From a candidate division WOR-3 bacterium (lineage in GTDB: Bacteria > SDB-A): DNA of 21,731 nt. Shown in pieces: positions 1 through 8,000 of the stretch. The DNA is taken from assembly GCA_016926475.1 (NCBI GenBank), contig JAFGON010000019.1:1-21731 (forward strand), given 5' to 3'. Every line of letters starts with the position of its first letter. Position 1 is the first letter of the stretch. The notes under the pieces were generated by a model. That model had not been told where the DNA came from, made no database searches, and worked only from the letters and a program-made list of their open reading frames with translations. Made by a program: the position numbers and the translations under genes.

Positions 1-983
1 CGATTGCGTACGGGAAAGAAACCTTGTCCGCCCTCGCCCTAAAACTCCCAGGATTCGACGGAATCCTTTCTTTTTTCATGTCCCCCGGCAAGGAATTTGC
101 AGACGAACTCAGCACGAGGCTTAAAGTGATAGCAGGTCTTGAAAAACCAAATCTTATGCACACCGAGGATTTTTATCTGAAAGAAAACAAGAAACTTCTC
201 GAAGAGCTTGAAAGGTCTCTTAAAACTGAAAAAAAGGATTCCATACTCGTATTATGGGGACCCCATGAGGATATTGAAACTGCGAGAGACGTAATCGAAG
301 AAAGATGTATGTTGCTCTTTGACGGAGTGCCCGGTGAGACAAGAAAAGGACTTTTGGACGGAACGACGATCTTTGAAAGGGTTTTGCCGGGACCAGATCG
401 TATGTATCCCGACACCGACTCTGCACCGATACCTATTGAAAATTCTTACATCGAAAAAATCGAAAACTCTCTCCCGATCTCCATTGAAGACAGGTTCTCC
501 CAGATGAAATCCTGGGATATCCCCGACGACGTCAATGTTTATCTGATGAAAAAAAACCTTCTGCCCGTCTTGGAAGAATTGCATACCAATTTCGAAATAG
601 ATCAAAAATTTCTTTCATGCCTATTCGGGCATTACATTAAAAACCTCGAAGGCAGATACAAAAAGAATTTTCCATACACAAAATTACCGGTCGTATTCCA
701 ATACATGAAATCTCAATCAATAGTTTTCGAAAAAATCAAAGATGTCTCAAAAATACTAATTGAGAATCCAAACATGGAGCCCGAGTCTCTTTTTTCAACG
801 GCGGGATTCGTCAAAAAAGACAAAAAAGAAATAATTGCCATGATTCCGGAGCTGAAAAAAAACTTTTCTAAAATCAGAAAATCCAAAAACGACGGCGCAG
901 AAAAAAGATGGCTCATGGGAAGATTAAAAGACCTTTCCACCGGCAACATACCCCTTAAAGAGCTTGAAGCGGAGATAGACTAA
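1..983 (+). CDS. gatE: Glu-tRNA(Gln) amidotransferase subunit E, C-terminal part (truncated by window edge)
   Basis: GatE binds misacylated Glu-tRNA(Gln), phosphorylates the glutamyl group with ATP and, with ammonia from GatD, converts it to Gln-tRNA(Gln) in the cytoplasm. The reading frame is open to base 1, so the gene starts outside the window; the TTG at 24 is only an internal codon. About 327 residues are visible of a family that usually has about 620. They cover the end of the catalytic cradle, the AspRS-like insertion domain, and the helical and tail domains that hold the tRNA. The diagnostic stretch is GVPGETRKGLLDGT followed by LPGPDRMYPDTD at about bases 324-420. The stop overlaps the gatD start by one base (TAATG), giving translational coupling. 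GatDE is classically archaeal whereas the neighbourhood is bacterial. A GatB origin is unlikely because GatB lacks this insertion and is not paired with an asparaginase-like partner. Confidence 0.93.
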   Translation, partial: IAYGKETLSALALKLPGFDGILSFFMSPGKEFADELSTRLKVIAGLEKPNLMHTEDFYLKENKKLLEELERSLKTEKKDSILVLWGPHEDIETARDVIEERCMLLFDGVPGETRKGLLDGTTIFERVLPGPDRMYPDTDSAPIPIENSYIEKIENSLPISIEDRFSQMKSWDIPDDVNVYLMKKNLLPVLEELHTNFEIDQKFLSCLFGHYIKNLEGRYKKNFPYTKLPVVFQYMKSQSIVFEKIKDVSKILIENPNMEPESLFSTAGFVKKDKKEIIAMIPELKKNFSKIRKSKNDGAEKRWLMGRLKDLSTGNIPLKELEAEID

Positions 984-2365
984 TGCTTGAAATCTACAAG
1001 GGCTACCGGGGAATTTCTCTTGATGTTTTGAAAAAATTCAACGCGCCTGTATGGACGGATGTAATCATAAAAACCAAAAGAGGCGAATTCAGAGGTATTA
1101 TCCTTCCGAGATCCGTAAACGACGACGACCGGCACATAGTCCTGAAAATACCCAACGGATACAACATCGGCATATCGGCTGACATAATAACCGAAATCGA
1201 AAACGTAGGATACAAAGAAGCCCATTACAAAATTCCCGAAAAAGAATTTTTCTTCTCCGCGAACAAACCCCAGATCAAACTTTTCGGAACCGGCGGAACC
1301 ATAGCTTCGAGACTCGACTACAGGACAGGCGCTGTCATACCTGCATTTTCACCGGGAGAACTTTACGGCGCGGTTCCGGAATTAGCAGACATCTGCAATC
1401 TCTCCACGGAAAAGCTTTTCGCCGTTTTCAGCGAGAACATGGGTCCACAGCAATACAAGACACTCGCCGTCGCTATAGGCGAAGAGATAAAAAAAGGCAC
1501 CAAGGGAATAGTCATAGGACACGGAACAGACACAATGCACCACACAGCGGCGGCTCTTTCCTTCATGATCCAAAATTCACCTATACCGATAGTCATGGTC
1601 GGATCTCAAAGATCATCCGACCGGCCGTCTTCCGATGCAGCGCTCAATTTAATACACGCCGTGAAAACAGCAGCGGAATCAGACATAGCTGAAGTAATGG
1701 TGTGCATGTTCGGTCCGACTTCCGATAAATTCGGTCTTCTGCACAGCGGAACAAGGGTCAGGAAGATGCATTCCTCGTACAGGTCAACTTTCCGCACTGT
1801 AGGCGATATACCGATAGCTATGGTCGACAGGGAAAAAATCACACCTATCAGAAAGAAATACAAAAAGAGGAGAACTGACAGAAACGTCGGAATTTTTCCT
1901 TATTTTGAAGAAAAAGTCGCTATGATCTACTACTACCCCAACATGGCTCCCGATATGATAGATTCGCTGGTCGAAAACGGCTACAGAGGAATAATAATTA
2001 TTGGAACCGGCCTTGGACACGTAAACAAACCTCTATATCCCGCTATAGAGAGGGCGGCCAAAAAGAATGTCCTGATGTTCATGACTGTCCAGACCTTATG
2101 GGGTTATACCCACATGTTCGTCTACGACACAGGCAGGGATCTTATGAGCCTTGGGGTTATACCGGCTGAGAACATGCTCCCCGAAGTTGCTTACATAAAA
2201 TTAGGCTGGGCTCTCGGGCAATCAGATGACCCTGATGAAGTCAAGAAAATCATGCTCTCTCCTGTTTGCGATGAAATCACCGAAAGAGAACCTTATAACG
2301 GATACCTCATATTCCAGGGAGGAATACCCGAGGTGGAAGATTTTCTGGGCAAGATTCATAAATAG
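983..2365 (+). CDS. gatD: Glu-tRNA(Gln) amidotransferase subunit D (asparaginase-like glutaminase)
   Basis: GatD hydrolyses an amide donor (Asn or Gln) and passes ammonia to GatE. The product has 460 residues, a normal length for GatD. An N-terminal domain of about 95 residues, absent from plain asparaginases, is followed by an asparaginase I fold. Visible active-site elements are FGTGGTIAS with nucleophile Thr106, GHGTDT with Thr182 and Asp183, and GTRVRKMHSS with Lys261, matching the Thr-Thr-Asp-Lys set of the family. The start ATG overlaps the gatE stop by one base, and the downstream folC-like gene begins 5 bases after the stop, so all three are probably one transcript. The extra N-terminal domain and the linkage to gatE separate it from ansA/ansB. 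No mutation of a key residue is visible, so the complex should be active. Confidence 0.95.
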   Translation: MLEIYKGYRGISLDVLKKFNAPVWTDVIIKTKRGEFRGIILPRSVNDDDRHIVLKIPNGYNIGISADIITEIENVGYKEAHYKIPEKEFFFSANKPQIKLFGTGGTIASRLDYRTGAVIPAFSPGELYGAVPELADICNLSTEKLFAVFSENMGPQQYKTLAVAIGEEIKKGTKGIVIGHGTDTMHHTAAALSFMIQNSPIPIVMVGSQRSSDRPSSDAALNLIHAVKTAAESDIAEVMVCMFGPTSDKFGLLHSGTRVRKMHSSYRSTFRTVGDIPIAMVDREKITPIRKKYKKRRTDRNVGIFPYFEEKVAMIYYYPNMAPDMIDSLVENGYRGIIIIGTGLGHVNKPLYPAIERAAKKNVLMFMTVQTLWGYTHMFVYDTGRDLMSLGVIPAENMLPEVAYIKLGWALGQSDDPDEVKKIMLSPVCDEITEREPYNGYLIFQGGIPEVEDFLGKIHK

Positions 2366-2370
2366 CCTAA

Positions 2371-3663
2371 ATGTCAAATTACCCCTATTACACAGACGTC
2401 GATCAGATCTATCATTGTGATTGGACTGCCCAAAAGTATCTGCGTTTTAGTCTTATGAAAGAGGTTTTGGGCGAACTCTTTCCCCAAAACCACCGTTCAA
2501 AATTCATTCAAATAGCAGGAACAAGCGGTAAAGGATCGGTGTGCCGTTTTCTCGAAGCGGCTTTTTCTGTTGAATACAAAACAGGCGCATTCGTCAATCC
2601 TCATCTTTTCGACTTCAGAGAAAGATTTTCTGTAAACGGAAAAATCGTCGATCAGAACGAAATTTTGGATATTTGGGAGAATACACTTTTGCCACTGAGC
2701 GTTAAAATGCTTTCAAAAAAACGCTTGGCATTGTCCTACAGCGAGGTCTGCGTCCTTTTTGCGCTTTTGATTTTTCAAAAACATGAAGTCGACTGGGCAT
2801 TTATGGAGACAGGTTGCGGCGGCAGATACGAAAGGCTGACCGCATTGAAAGCCGAAGCGGCCGTGATCACATCCGTTGGATACGACCATCCGCTGAGCCT
2901 CGGAGAAGAAAAATGGCAGAGAGCATGCGACAAAGCCGGAATAATCAGAACTGGAAAACCTCTTTTCACCGCTGAGCCAGACGACGAAATCGTCCGAATC
3001 TTTGCACAATTCTGCGAAAAACAAAATGCGGATTTGATTAGGTTGAAAGAAAAAAGTGTCGAAGAAGTCCGGAATTTCCATTTAGGTGAAGGTAAAAACT
3101 TCCTGATTTTCAACCAGGAACATCAAATCAAAAACGCCGCTCTCGCCCTTGAGATCTTCAGATTTTTCAAAGGCAAGGGAGACATACGCAAAGCCCTGAA
3201 AAAAATGGGAGAAGTCGTTTTTTTGGGGAGGTTTGAAGAAATTGCCCCGGGCGTTTTCATCGACATCGCTCACAATGAAGATAAAATTCATGCGCTGTTT
3301 GAACATCTCCAAAAGAATTTTTTTGAAAAAAAAATCATTTTAGTCGTAGCTCTCTCGAATCTCAGGTCTCCAGATAAGATTTTCAAAAACATCTCTTCCA
3401 TAGCCGAAAGAATAATCGTGACCCGCGCTTCATACAGTTCGGTCGAACCCGAGGATATCGCCAAATCCCTTCAACTATCGTCCGCGGTTCCTGTCGAAAT
3501 AATCGAAAATCCCAGAGAGGCTTACGAAAAGGCCGTCTCTTTGAAAACCGACAATTCCATAGTCGTGCTGACCGGCTCAAACTATATGATAGACCAAGCT
3601 ATCAACCCAGACAGACACCTGTCCCATCTCAATCTCACATACGGGTGGAGATACAAGCATTAG
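2371..3663 (+). CDS. folC: Folylpolyglutamate synthase / dihydrofolate synthase family Mur-ligase
   Basis: Members of this family add glutamate to folates, and the bifunctional ones also make dihydrofolate from dihydropteroate, using ATP. In this 430-residue protein the P-loop is GTSGKGS (residues 50-56). It is followed by NPHLFDFRERFSVNG (76-90), ETGCGGR (146-152), ITSVGYDH (166-173), the DKAGI segment whose Lys188 is normally carbamylated, GRFE (286-289) at the domain junction and DIAHN (298-302) in the C-terminal domain. These are FolC hallmarks in the right order and spacing. No strong Shine-Dalgarno precedes the ATG; the 5-base gap after gatD suggests coupled translation. It converges on the GGDEF gene with only 6 bases between stops. 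Whether it has both activities or only glutamate ligation cannot be read from sequence alone. Assignment to FolC rather than MurC/D/E rests on the motifs and length. Confidence 0.87.
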   Translation: MSNYPYYTDVDQIYHCDWTAQKYLRFSLMKEVLGELFPQNHRSKFIQIAGTSGKGSVCRFLEAAFSVEYKTGAFVNPHLFDFRERFSVNGKIVDQNEILDIWENTLLPLSVKMLSKKRLALSYSEVCVLFALLIFQKHEVDWAFMETGCGGRYERLTALKAEAAVITSVGYDHPLSLGEEKWQRACDKAGIIRTGKPLFTAEPDDEIVRIFAQFCEKQNADLIRLKEKSVEEVRNFHLGEGKNFLIFNQEHQIKNAALALEIFRFFKGKGDIRKALKKMGEVVFLGRFEEIAPGVFIDIAHNEDKIHALFEHLQKNFFEKKIILVVALSNLRSPDKIFKNISSIAERIIVTRASYSSVEPEDIAKSLQLSSAVPVEIIENPREAYEKAVSLKTDNSIVVLTGSNYMIDQAINPDRHLSHLNLTYGWRYKH

Positions 3664-3669
3664 TGGAAT

Positions 3670-5097
3670 TCAGTAATAAACATCCATACGGTTTTTGCCC
3701 TTGTACTTGGCTCTGTAAAGAGCTTTGTCTGATTGTCTGAGCAAATCGGAAAAATTTTCGCAACCCTTTTGAACTTCTGCAATGCCGATGCTGTTCGTTA
3801 TTTTTATGCTCCTCCCGTCCACTTCAATTTCCTTGTCCTGAAACTCTTTGAGTATTTTTTTGCTCAACTCGACCGCTCCCTGGAGGTCGGTTCTCGGCAA
3901 TAGGATCATGAACTCATCTCCTCCGTATCTGGCTAAAACATCGAAATTCCGGATTATTGATTTTAAAATTCTCGCGGTTTTTTTTATAATTTGGTCTCCT
4001 ACCAAGTGTCCGTAAACATCGTTGACTTTTTTAAAATCATCTATGTCAATCAACAAAAGAGAAAGAGGCTCCGAAAACCTCGTCGCTTTGAAGTATTCTT
4101 TGTCGGCTATTGTGAAAAATAACCTTCTGTTGAAAAGATCCGTCAACTCGTCAGTCATTGAAAGGTAGTGAAGCTGGCTGAATATTTTAGAATTCTCGAT
4201 CGAGATTGCCGCCTGATTCGTGATTTGCGTCAGAATTTCAACTTGTCTCTCGTCGTAATGAGATTCTTCCTCATGGTGCAGGGTCAGTAAACCGAGAACG
4301 TTTTCTCTTCTCACAATAGGCATGCAAATGGCTGATTTGAAATTCGAATTGTCGTCGTCAATTTTTATCCACCTCTTGTCTTTATCAGTGTTTTTTATCA
4401 AGGCGGCTGTTTTGTTCTGATAAACCCAACCCGCCAATCCATTTTGCATTATCTTTTCAACAACAGCGGTTTGCTTTTTTTTGGATCCGTATTCTCGTGA
4501 AAGGATTTTCTTTATGACGTTACCCCCGGAATCGGTCAAAAAAATGGTTCCGGACACAGAATCGGTGATTTTGACGGTGAGTTGCAAGATTTGCTCAATT
4601 ACGACGTCTATGTCGAGGGAAGAATTAAAAATTCCCGACGTCTCGTAGAGAAACCTCAGTTGAAGCGCGTTTTCTCGAAGTTTTTTAAACGAATCGGTTT
4701 TTGAAACAGCCTGTAAAAGCCGGGGTATCAATTCTTCAGAGACTTTTTTCTTTTCGACATAGTCGTCAGCTCCGGCCTTGAAAGCTTCTTCGATTTTCAG
4801 GTTTCTGGGGTTGGCAATGACTACCAGAGCCGGATCTGCGTGATTTTCAGAATTTTTAATAGAATCAATTATCTTTGAAATCTCCATTTCGGAAGAATAT
4901 ATTACAATGAAAGCAGAAAAATCTTCGGGTTTAATTTCAGTTCCTTCTTTTAAAAAATTTTCTGTTTCAAAAAATTCTACCCCTTCCCCGTTCAATATAC
5001 CGACGACCTTTTCGTGTACGGGGTCTTTTACTCCGCACAAAACTATCTTCAAATTTTTTGGGGAGATTCTTTTCGTTCGAACGTCTTGGCGCATCAT
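3670..5097 (-). CDS. Diguanylate cyclase with pseudo-receiver, GAF and GGDEF domains
   Basis: The protein (475 residues) probably makes cyclic di-GMP from GTP in response to a ligand or partner. Residues about 15-132 have a response-regulator fold, recognisable from AFKAGADDYVEKK near 105-117. The acidic pair after strand 1 and the phospho-acceptor Asp after strand 3 are absent (IVIYSSEM at 64-71), so it should not be phosphorylated; the Lys at 116 remains. A GAF domain spans about 160-305 and a GGDEF domain about 310-475. The catalytic signature YGGDEF is intact (391-396), and RNFD (383-386) sits five residues before it, which is a complete inhibitory I-site. No transmembrane segment is visible, so it is cytoplasmic. 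ATG at 5097 is preceded by a modest AAGG. It is monocistronic, divergent from the YacP operon and convergent with folC. Confidence 0.92.
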   Translation of the reverse strand: MMRQDVRTKRISPKNLKIVLCGVKDPVHEKVVGILNGEGVEFFETENFLKEGTEIKPEDFSAFIVIYSSEMEISKIIDSIKNSENHADPALVVIANPRNLKIEEAFKAGADDYVEKKKVSEELIPRLLQAVSKTDSFKKLRENALQLRFLYETSGIFNSSLDIDVVIEQILQLTVKITDSVSGTIFLTDSGGNVIKKILSREYGSKKKQTAVVEKIMQNGLAGWVYQNKTAALIKNTDKDKRWIKIDDDNSNFKSAICMPIVRRENVLGLLTLHHEEESHYDERQVEILTQITNQAAISIENSKIFSQLHYLSMTDELTDLFNRRLFFTIADKEYFKATRFSEPLSLLLIDIDDFKKVNDVYGHLVGDQIIKKTARILKSIIRNFDVLARYGGDEFMILLPRTDLQGAVELSKKILKEFQDKEIEVDGRSIKITNSIGIAEVQKGCENFSDLLRQSDKALYRAKYKGKNRMDVYY

Positions 5098-5123
5098 AAA
5101 AAACCTTATTTTTAGTTAATTTT

Positions 5124-5133
5124 ACTATATAAT
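5124..5133. promoter_or_regulatory. Possible divergent -10 elements between the GGDEF gene and the YacP operon
   Basis: The 71-bp gap between two divergent starts is AT-rich. It holds TATAAT on the plus strand (5128-5133) and, overlapping it, TATAGT on the minus strand (5124-5129). No convincing -35 box is seen at the right distance for either, so these are candidate -10 elements only. Confidence 0.35.
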
Positions 5134-5168
5134 TTCTCTGAATTCACCATCTTTGTATTGAACAGAAC

Positions 5169-5633
5169 GTGAAGAAAATTCTTATTATAGACGGATACAA
5201 CATCCTGGGTAGAAACCCTGACAGCCTTTTCGGAGAAGAGGAACGTGAAAATCTGATGTCCAAGGTCAGAGCTTTGACCTCCGGATCAAATTTTTATACT
5301 TTCGTTGTCTTCGACGGCAGCGGAAAAACATCATCGAGAGAAAAAAGACCGGGGGTTGAAATCATGTTTTCCAGCTCGGAAGACTCGGCGGACGAACTTA
5401 TAGTCAATTTGGTTGAAAAAAGCGCTACAGCAGGTCAAAGGGTATTTGTCGTCACAGCCGACAGGGAGCTCTCTTTTAGATGCAAAAAGTTTGGCGCTCT
5501 TGTTTTCAAAGACGCCTCTTTAGCGGTGAAAAAAAAGAAGAAACCTCTCAAGAAAGATGATAAAATCAGTCCGTCTGAAAGTGTGGATTACTGGTTGAAA
5601 CTCTTCAACAAAGGAGATGCAGATGAAGTATGA
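5169..5633 (+). CDS. YacP-like NYN-domain (PIN-fold) ribonuclease-like protein
   Basis: This 154-residue protein opens with ILIIDGYNILG (residues 4-14), the signature of the NYN/YacP family. That family includes Bacillus Rae1, a ribosome-associated mRNA endonuclease. Acidic residues expected to bind metal are present: Asp8, Asp49 in VVFDGSGK, Asp75 in SADELI and Asp98 in TADREL. A lysine-rich run at 121-129 could contact RNA. The start is a GTG; no later in-frame start keeps the first strand and Asp8. Its 3' end overlaps the following AIM24-family gene, whose Shine-Dalgarno lies inside it. RNA cleavage is inferred from the family. A role tied to the ribosome would fit many relatives, but the sequence does not prove it. 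Confidence 0.82.
   Translation: MKKILIIDGYNILGRNPDSLFGEEERENLMSKVRALTSGSNFYTFVVFDGSGKTSSREKRPGVEIMFSSSEDSADELIVNLVEKSATAGQRVFVVTADRELSFRCKKFGALVFKDASLAVKKKKKPLKKDDKISPSESVDYWLKLFNKGDADEV
5611..5616 (+). promoter_or_regulatory. Ribosome binding site that fixes the AIM24-family start
   Basis: AAGGAG directly abuts an ATG at 5617 (zero spacing, not usable) and lies 6 bases before the ATG at 5623. The later ATG is therefore the likely start. Confidence 0.75.
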
Positions 5634-6312
5634 AATTCTCTACCAGCCCAGCTATTCCGTGGCTAAAGTTTTTTTGGACAAAGACGAATCTCTGACAGGC
5701 GAAGCCGGAGCTATGGTCGCAATGACTCCGAACATAGAATTAAAATCCGAGATGGGTGGCGGAAAATCGGGTTTCGGCGGTTTTATGAAAGCCGCCGCGA
5801 GATCTTTTGTCGGAGAAAGTTTTTTTCAAGCTAAATACACAGCTCTTAATTCACCCGGAGAGATAATTCTCGCCCCTTCAGGAGTAGGCGACGTAACAGT
5901 AATTGAACTTCAAAATCAATCCTACATGGTCCAATCCGGATCTTACCTCGCCTCTTCTTCCTCTCTGATAATCGACACCAAGTTCACCGGAGGAAAAAGC
6001 TTCTTTTCCAGAGAAGGCCTTTTCATGATAAAAGTGACAGGGACAGGGACGCTTTTTGTATCGAGTTTCGGAGCGATACACCAAGTCGAAATACCTTCGG
6101 GACAAGAATACATCGTCGACAACGGGCACATTGTAGCTTTCGACGCCACGGTTCAATACAAAATCGAAAAAGCCGCCAAGGGTTTCATATCTTCCGTCAC
6201 TTCCGGCGAAGGTTTCGTGTGCAGATATCAAGGCCCCGGCAAAATTTATCTGCAGACAAGGCAAGTGGAAGGCTTGGCTAATCTGATAATACCTTACGTG
6301 CCTAAAAAATGA
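5623..6312 (+). CDS. AIM24 family protein (TIGR00266-like)
   Basis: The predicted product has 229 residues and is built almost wholly of beta strands and glycine turns. Diagnostic stretches are LTGEAGAMVAM near the N-terminus, a glycine-rich linker followed by GESFFQAKYTA, a middle GEIILAPSG segment, the YMVQSGSYLASS segment, and VDNGHIVAFD near the C-terminus. The domain is a double-psi or beta-helix-like fold whose biochemical role is unknown in bacteria. In yeast the namesake AIM24 is mitochondrial and affects inner-membrane organisation. No signal peptide is visible. The start was chosen at 5623, not the ATG six bases earlier, because of Shine-Dalgarno spacing. It overlaps the YacP-like gene by 11 bases and the YgiQ gene by 4 (ATGA), so the three are co-translated. 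Family assignment is firm; function is not. Confidence 0.85.
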   Translation: MKYEILYQPSYSVAKVFLDKDESLTGEAGAMVAMTPNIELKSEMGGGKSGFGGFMKAAARSFVGESFFQAKYTALNSPGEIILAPSGVGDVTVIELQNQSYMVQSGSYLASSSSLIIDTKFTGGKSFFSREGLFMIKVTGTGTLFVSSFGAIHQVEIPSGQEYIVDNGHIVAFDATVQYKIEKAAKGFISSVTSGEGFVCRYQGPGKIYLQTRQVEGLANLIIPYVPKK

Positions 6313-8000
6313 CGCTTCCTTCGTCGAGAGAAGAAATACTCTGGACGTATAAAACAGGTTACGATGTTCTTCTTTTGACGGGCGACGCTTACGTCGACCA
6401 CCCTTCATTCGGAGTCTCGCTTATTGCGAGACTCCTTCAGCATCATGGATACAAGACCGCCGTTTGTTCCCAGCCAACAAAAGAAACATTAAAGAAAATT
6501 CCAAAACCTGATCTTTTTGTCGGCATAACCGCCGGAAATCTCGATTCGATAGTATCTAATTACACGGGCAACAGAAAAATCAGAAATGACGACAAATTCT
6601 CTTCGTTCGGAAGAGCTTTCAGAAACGACGGCACGAAGAGAAGACCGGACAGAGCGAGCATAGTATATTCTAACTGGGCTAAAGAATTATACAAAAATAC
6701 ACCTATTGTTCTCGGGGGAGTTGAATCTTCTCTGAGAAGAATAGCCCACTACGATTATTTCAGCGACAACATAAGAAAATCGGCTATTGCCGATTCTAAA
6801 GCGGATTTTCTTGTTTTCGGAATGGGAGAGACCCAAATTCTTGAGATAGCCGAAAGGATAAGATCAAACCCTGAAAATTTTGACAAGAAGGGTATACCAG
6901 GGACATGCTACCTATCTGGCGAACCCGATGGTCTGGAAATACCGTCTTTCGAAAACGTCAAAAATGATCCAGCGGCTTTTCTCGAATCGCAGATCGCTGT
7001 CAACGCAAATTCCCATCCTGTCTTCGGAAAATTATTTTCTCAAAAACAGGATACTCGTTATGTCGTATGCAATCCGCCCGCAATGCCCGTGAAAAGCGCT
7101 TTTTTGGATCTTGTCTATTCGTTGCCTTATTCGAGAAAAGCCCATGTATCATCTCGAAGGGTTCCCGCCCTCGAAATGATAGCTAATTCAATAACTTCGC
7201 ATAGGGGTTGCGCAGGTTCCTGCTCGTTTTGTTCGATTAAACTGCATCAGGGCAAAACAATCGTCTCCAGATCCGAAGATTCCATAATGGATGAATTGGA
7301 TGCTATAACACGAAATACTTTCTTCAGAGGGCACATAACCGACGTTGGAGGCCCCAGCGCAGACATGTACGGGAGCTATTGCTCTAAATATCCCGGGAGC
7401 GGATGCAACGACAGAGAGTGCCTCTATCCTGAAAAGTGCCCATTTTTCAAGACAGATCCCGAAAAGTATTTAGGTCTTCTCGACAAAATCGCGAGCAAGA
7501 AAGGCGTCAAGAAAGTCAGTATCGGTTCCGGCCTAAGACTCGACATAATTCTCGTGGAAGACAGATATCTCAAAAAAATATTACTGAACTACACAAGCGG
7601 AATTCTAAAGGTCGCACCGGAGCACATAAGCCCGTCGGTGTTGAAGATCATCAGGAAATACAGACCTCATGAATTTGAAGATTTTATACAAAGGTTCCAC
7701 GCGGCAAAAGTTCAATTCGGTTCGAGAGTCGAGTTGGTGCCGTATTTTATACTTTCACACCCGGGGGAAGGAGAAAAAGAGTTTAAAGAGCTGCTCGATT
7801 TCTCAAAAAAAAGCATGGTATTCAACAGGTCTTTTCAGGATTTCACCCCAACGCCAATGACAGACTCTACCTGCGCCTACTACACCGGCATTGACGCAGC
7901 GACAAAAAAACCGGTTGTAACAGTTAAAAAACAGAGCGAGAGGCACAAAAGAAGAGAAAATTTCGCTGGTGGAGCTTCAAAGAAATTTCATGAACTCTAA
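6309..8000 (+). CDS. ygiQ: YgiQ family radical SAM protein
   Basis: This 563-residue protein is a two-part radical SAM enzyme. An N-terminal domain (about 1-280) carries the conserved LLLTGDAYVDHPSFG and VLGGVESSLRRIAHYDYFSD signatures. The radical SAM core follows with HRGCAGSCSFCSIKLHQG, whose Cys301, Cys305 and Cys308 should bind the catalytic [4Fe-4S] cluster. A second cysteine group (358, 366, 371, 377) follows GGPSADMYG and is typical of the family; it may hold another metal centre. The C-terminal APEHIS and DFTPTPMTDSTCAYYTG segments also match. The substrate is not known for this family. It is shorter than the roughly 740-residue Escherichia coli protein, mainly at the C-terminus. Its start overlaps the AIM24-family stop (ATGA), and its 3' end overlaps the convergent VOC gene by 24 bases. 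Confidence 0.92.
   Translation: MTLPSSREEILWTYKTGYDVLLLTGDAYVDHPSFGVSLIARLLQHHGYKTAVCSQPTKETLKKIPKPDLFVGITAGNLDSIVSNYTGNRKIRNDDKFSSFGRAFRNDGTKRRPDRASIVYSNWAKELYKNTPIVLGGVESSLRRIAHYDYFSDNIRKSAIADSKADFLVFGMGETQILEIAERIRSNPENFDKKGIPGTCYLSGEPDGLEIPSFENVKNDPAAFLESQIAVNANSHPVFGKLFSQKQDTRYVVCNPPAMPVKSAFLDLVYSLPYSRKAHVSSRRVPALEMIANSITSHRGCAGSCSFCSIKLHQGKTIVSRSEDSIMDELDAITRNTFFRGHITDVGGPSADMYGSYCSKYPGSGCNDRECLYPEKCPFFKTDPEKYLGLLDKIASKKGVKKVSIGSGLRLDIILVEDRYLKKILLNYTSGILKVAPEHISPSVLKIIRKYRPHEFEDFIQRFHAAKVQFGSRVELVPYFILSHPGEGEKEFKELLDFSKKSMVFNRSFQDFTPTPMTDSTCAYYTGIDAATKKPVVTVKKQSERHKRRENFAGGASKKFHEL

Noticed and set aside
252-605. Open frame of 117 codons on the minus strand opposite gatE
   Set aside because: It is antisense to the conserved GatE core and has no ribosome binding site or recognisable motif.
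983-2365. Plain type I or II L-asparaginase
   Set aside because: The extra N-terminal domain of about 95 residues and the one-base overlap with gatE identify it as GatD.
5878-6408. Open frame of 176 codons on the minus strand within the AIM24 and YgiQ genes
   Set aside because: It lies antisense to two well-supported coding regions, has no recognisable domain and shows low-complexity basic composition typical of an antisense shadow.
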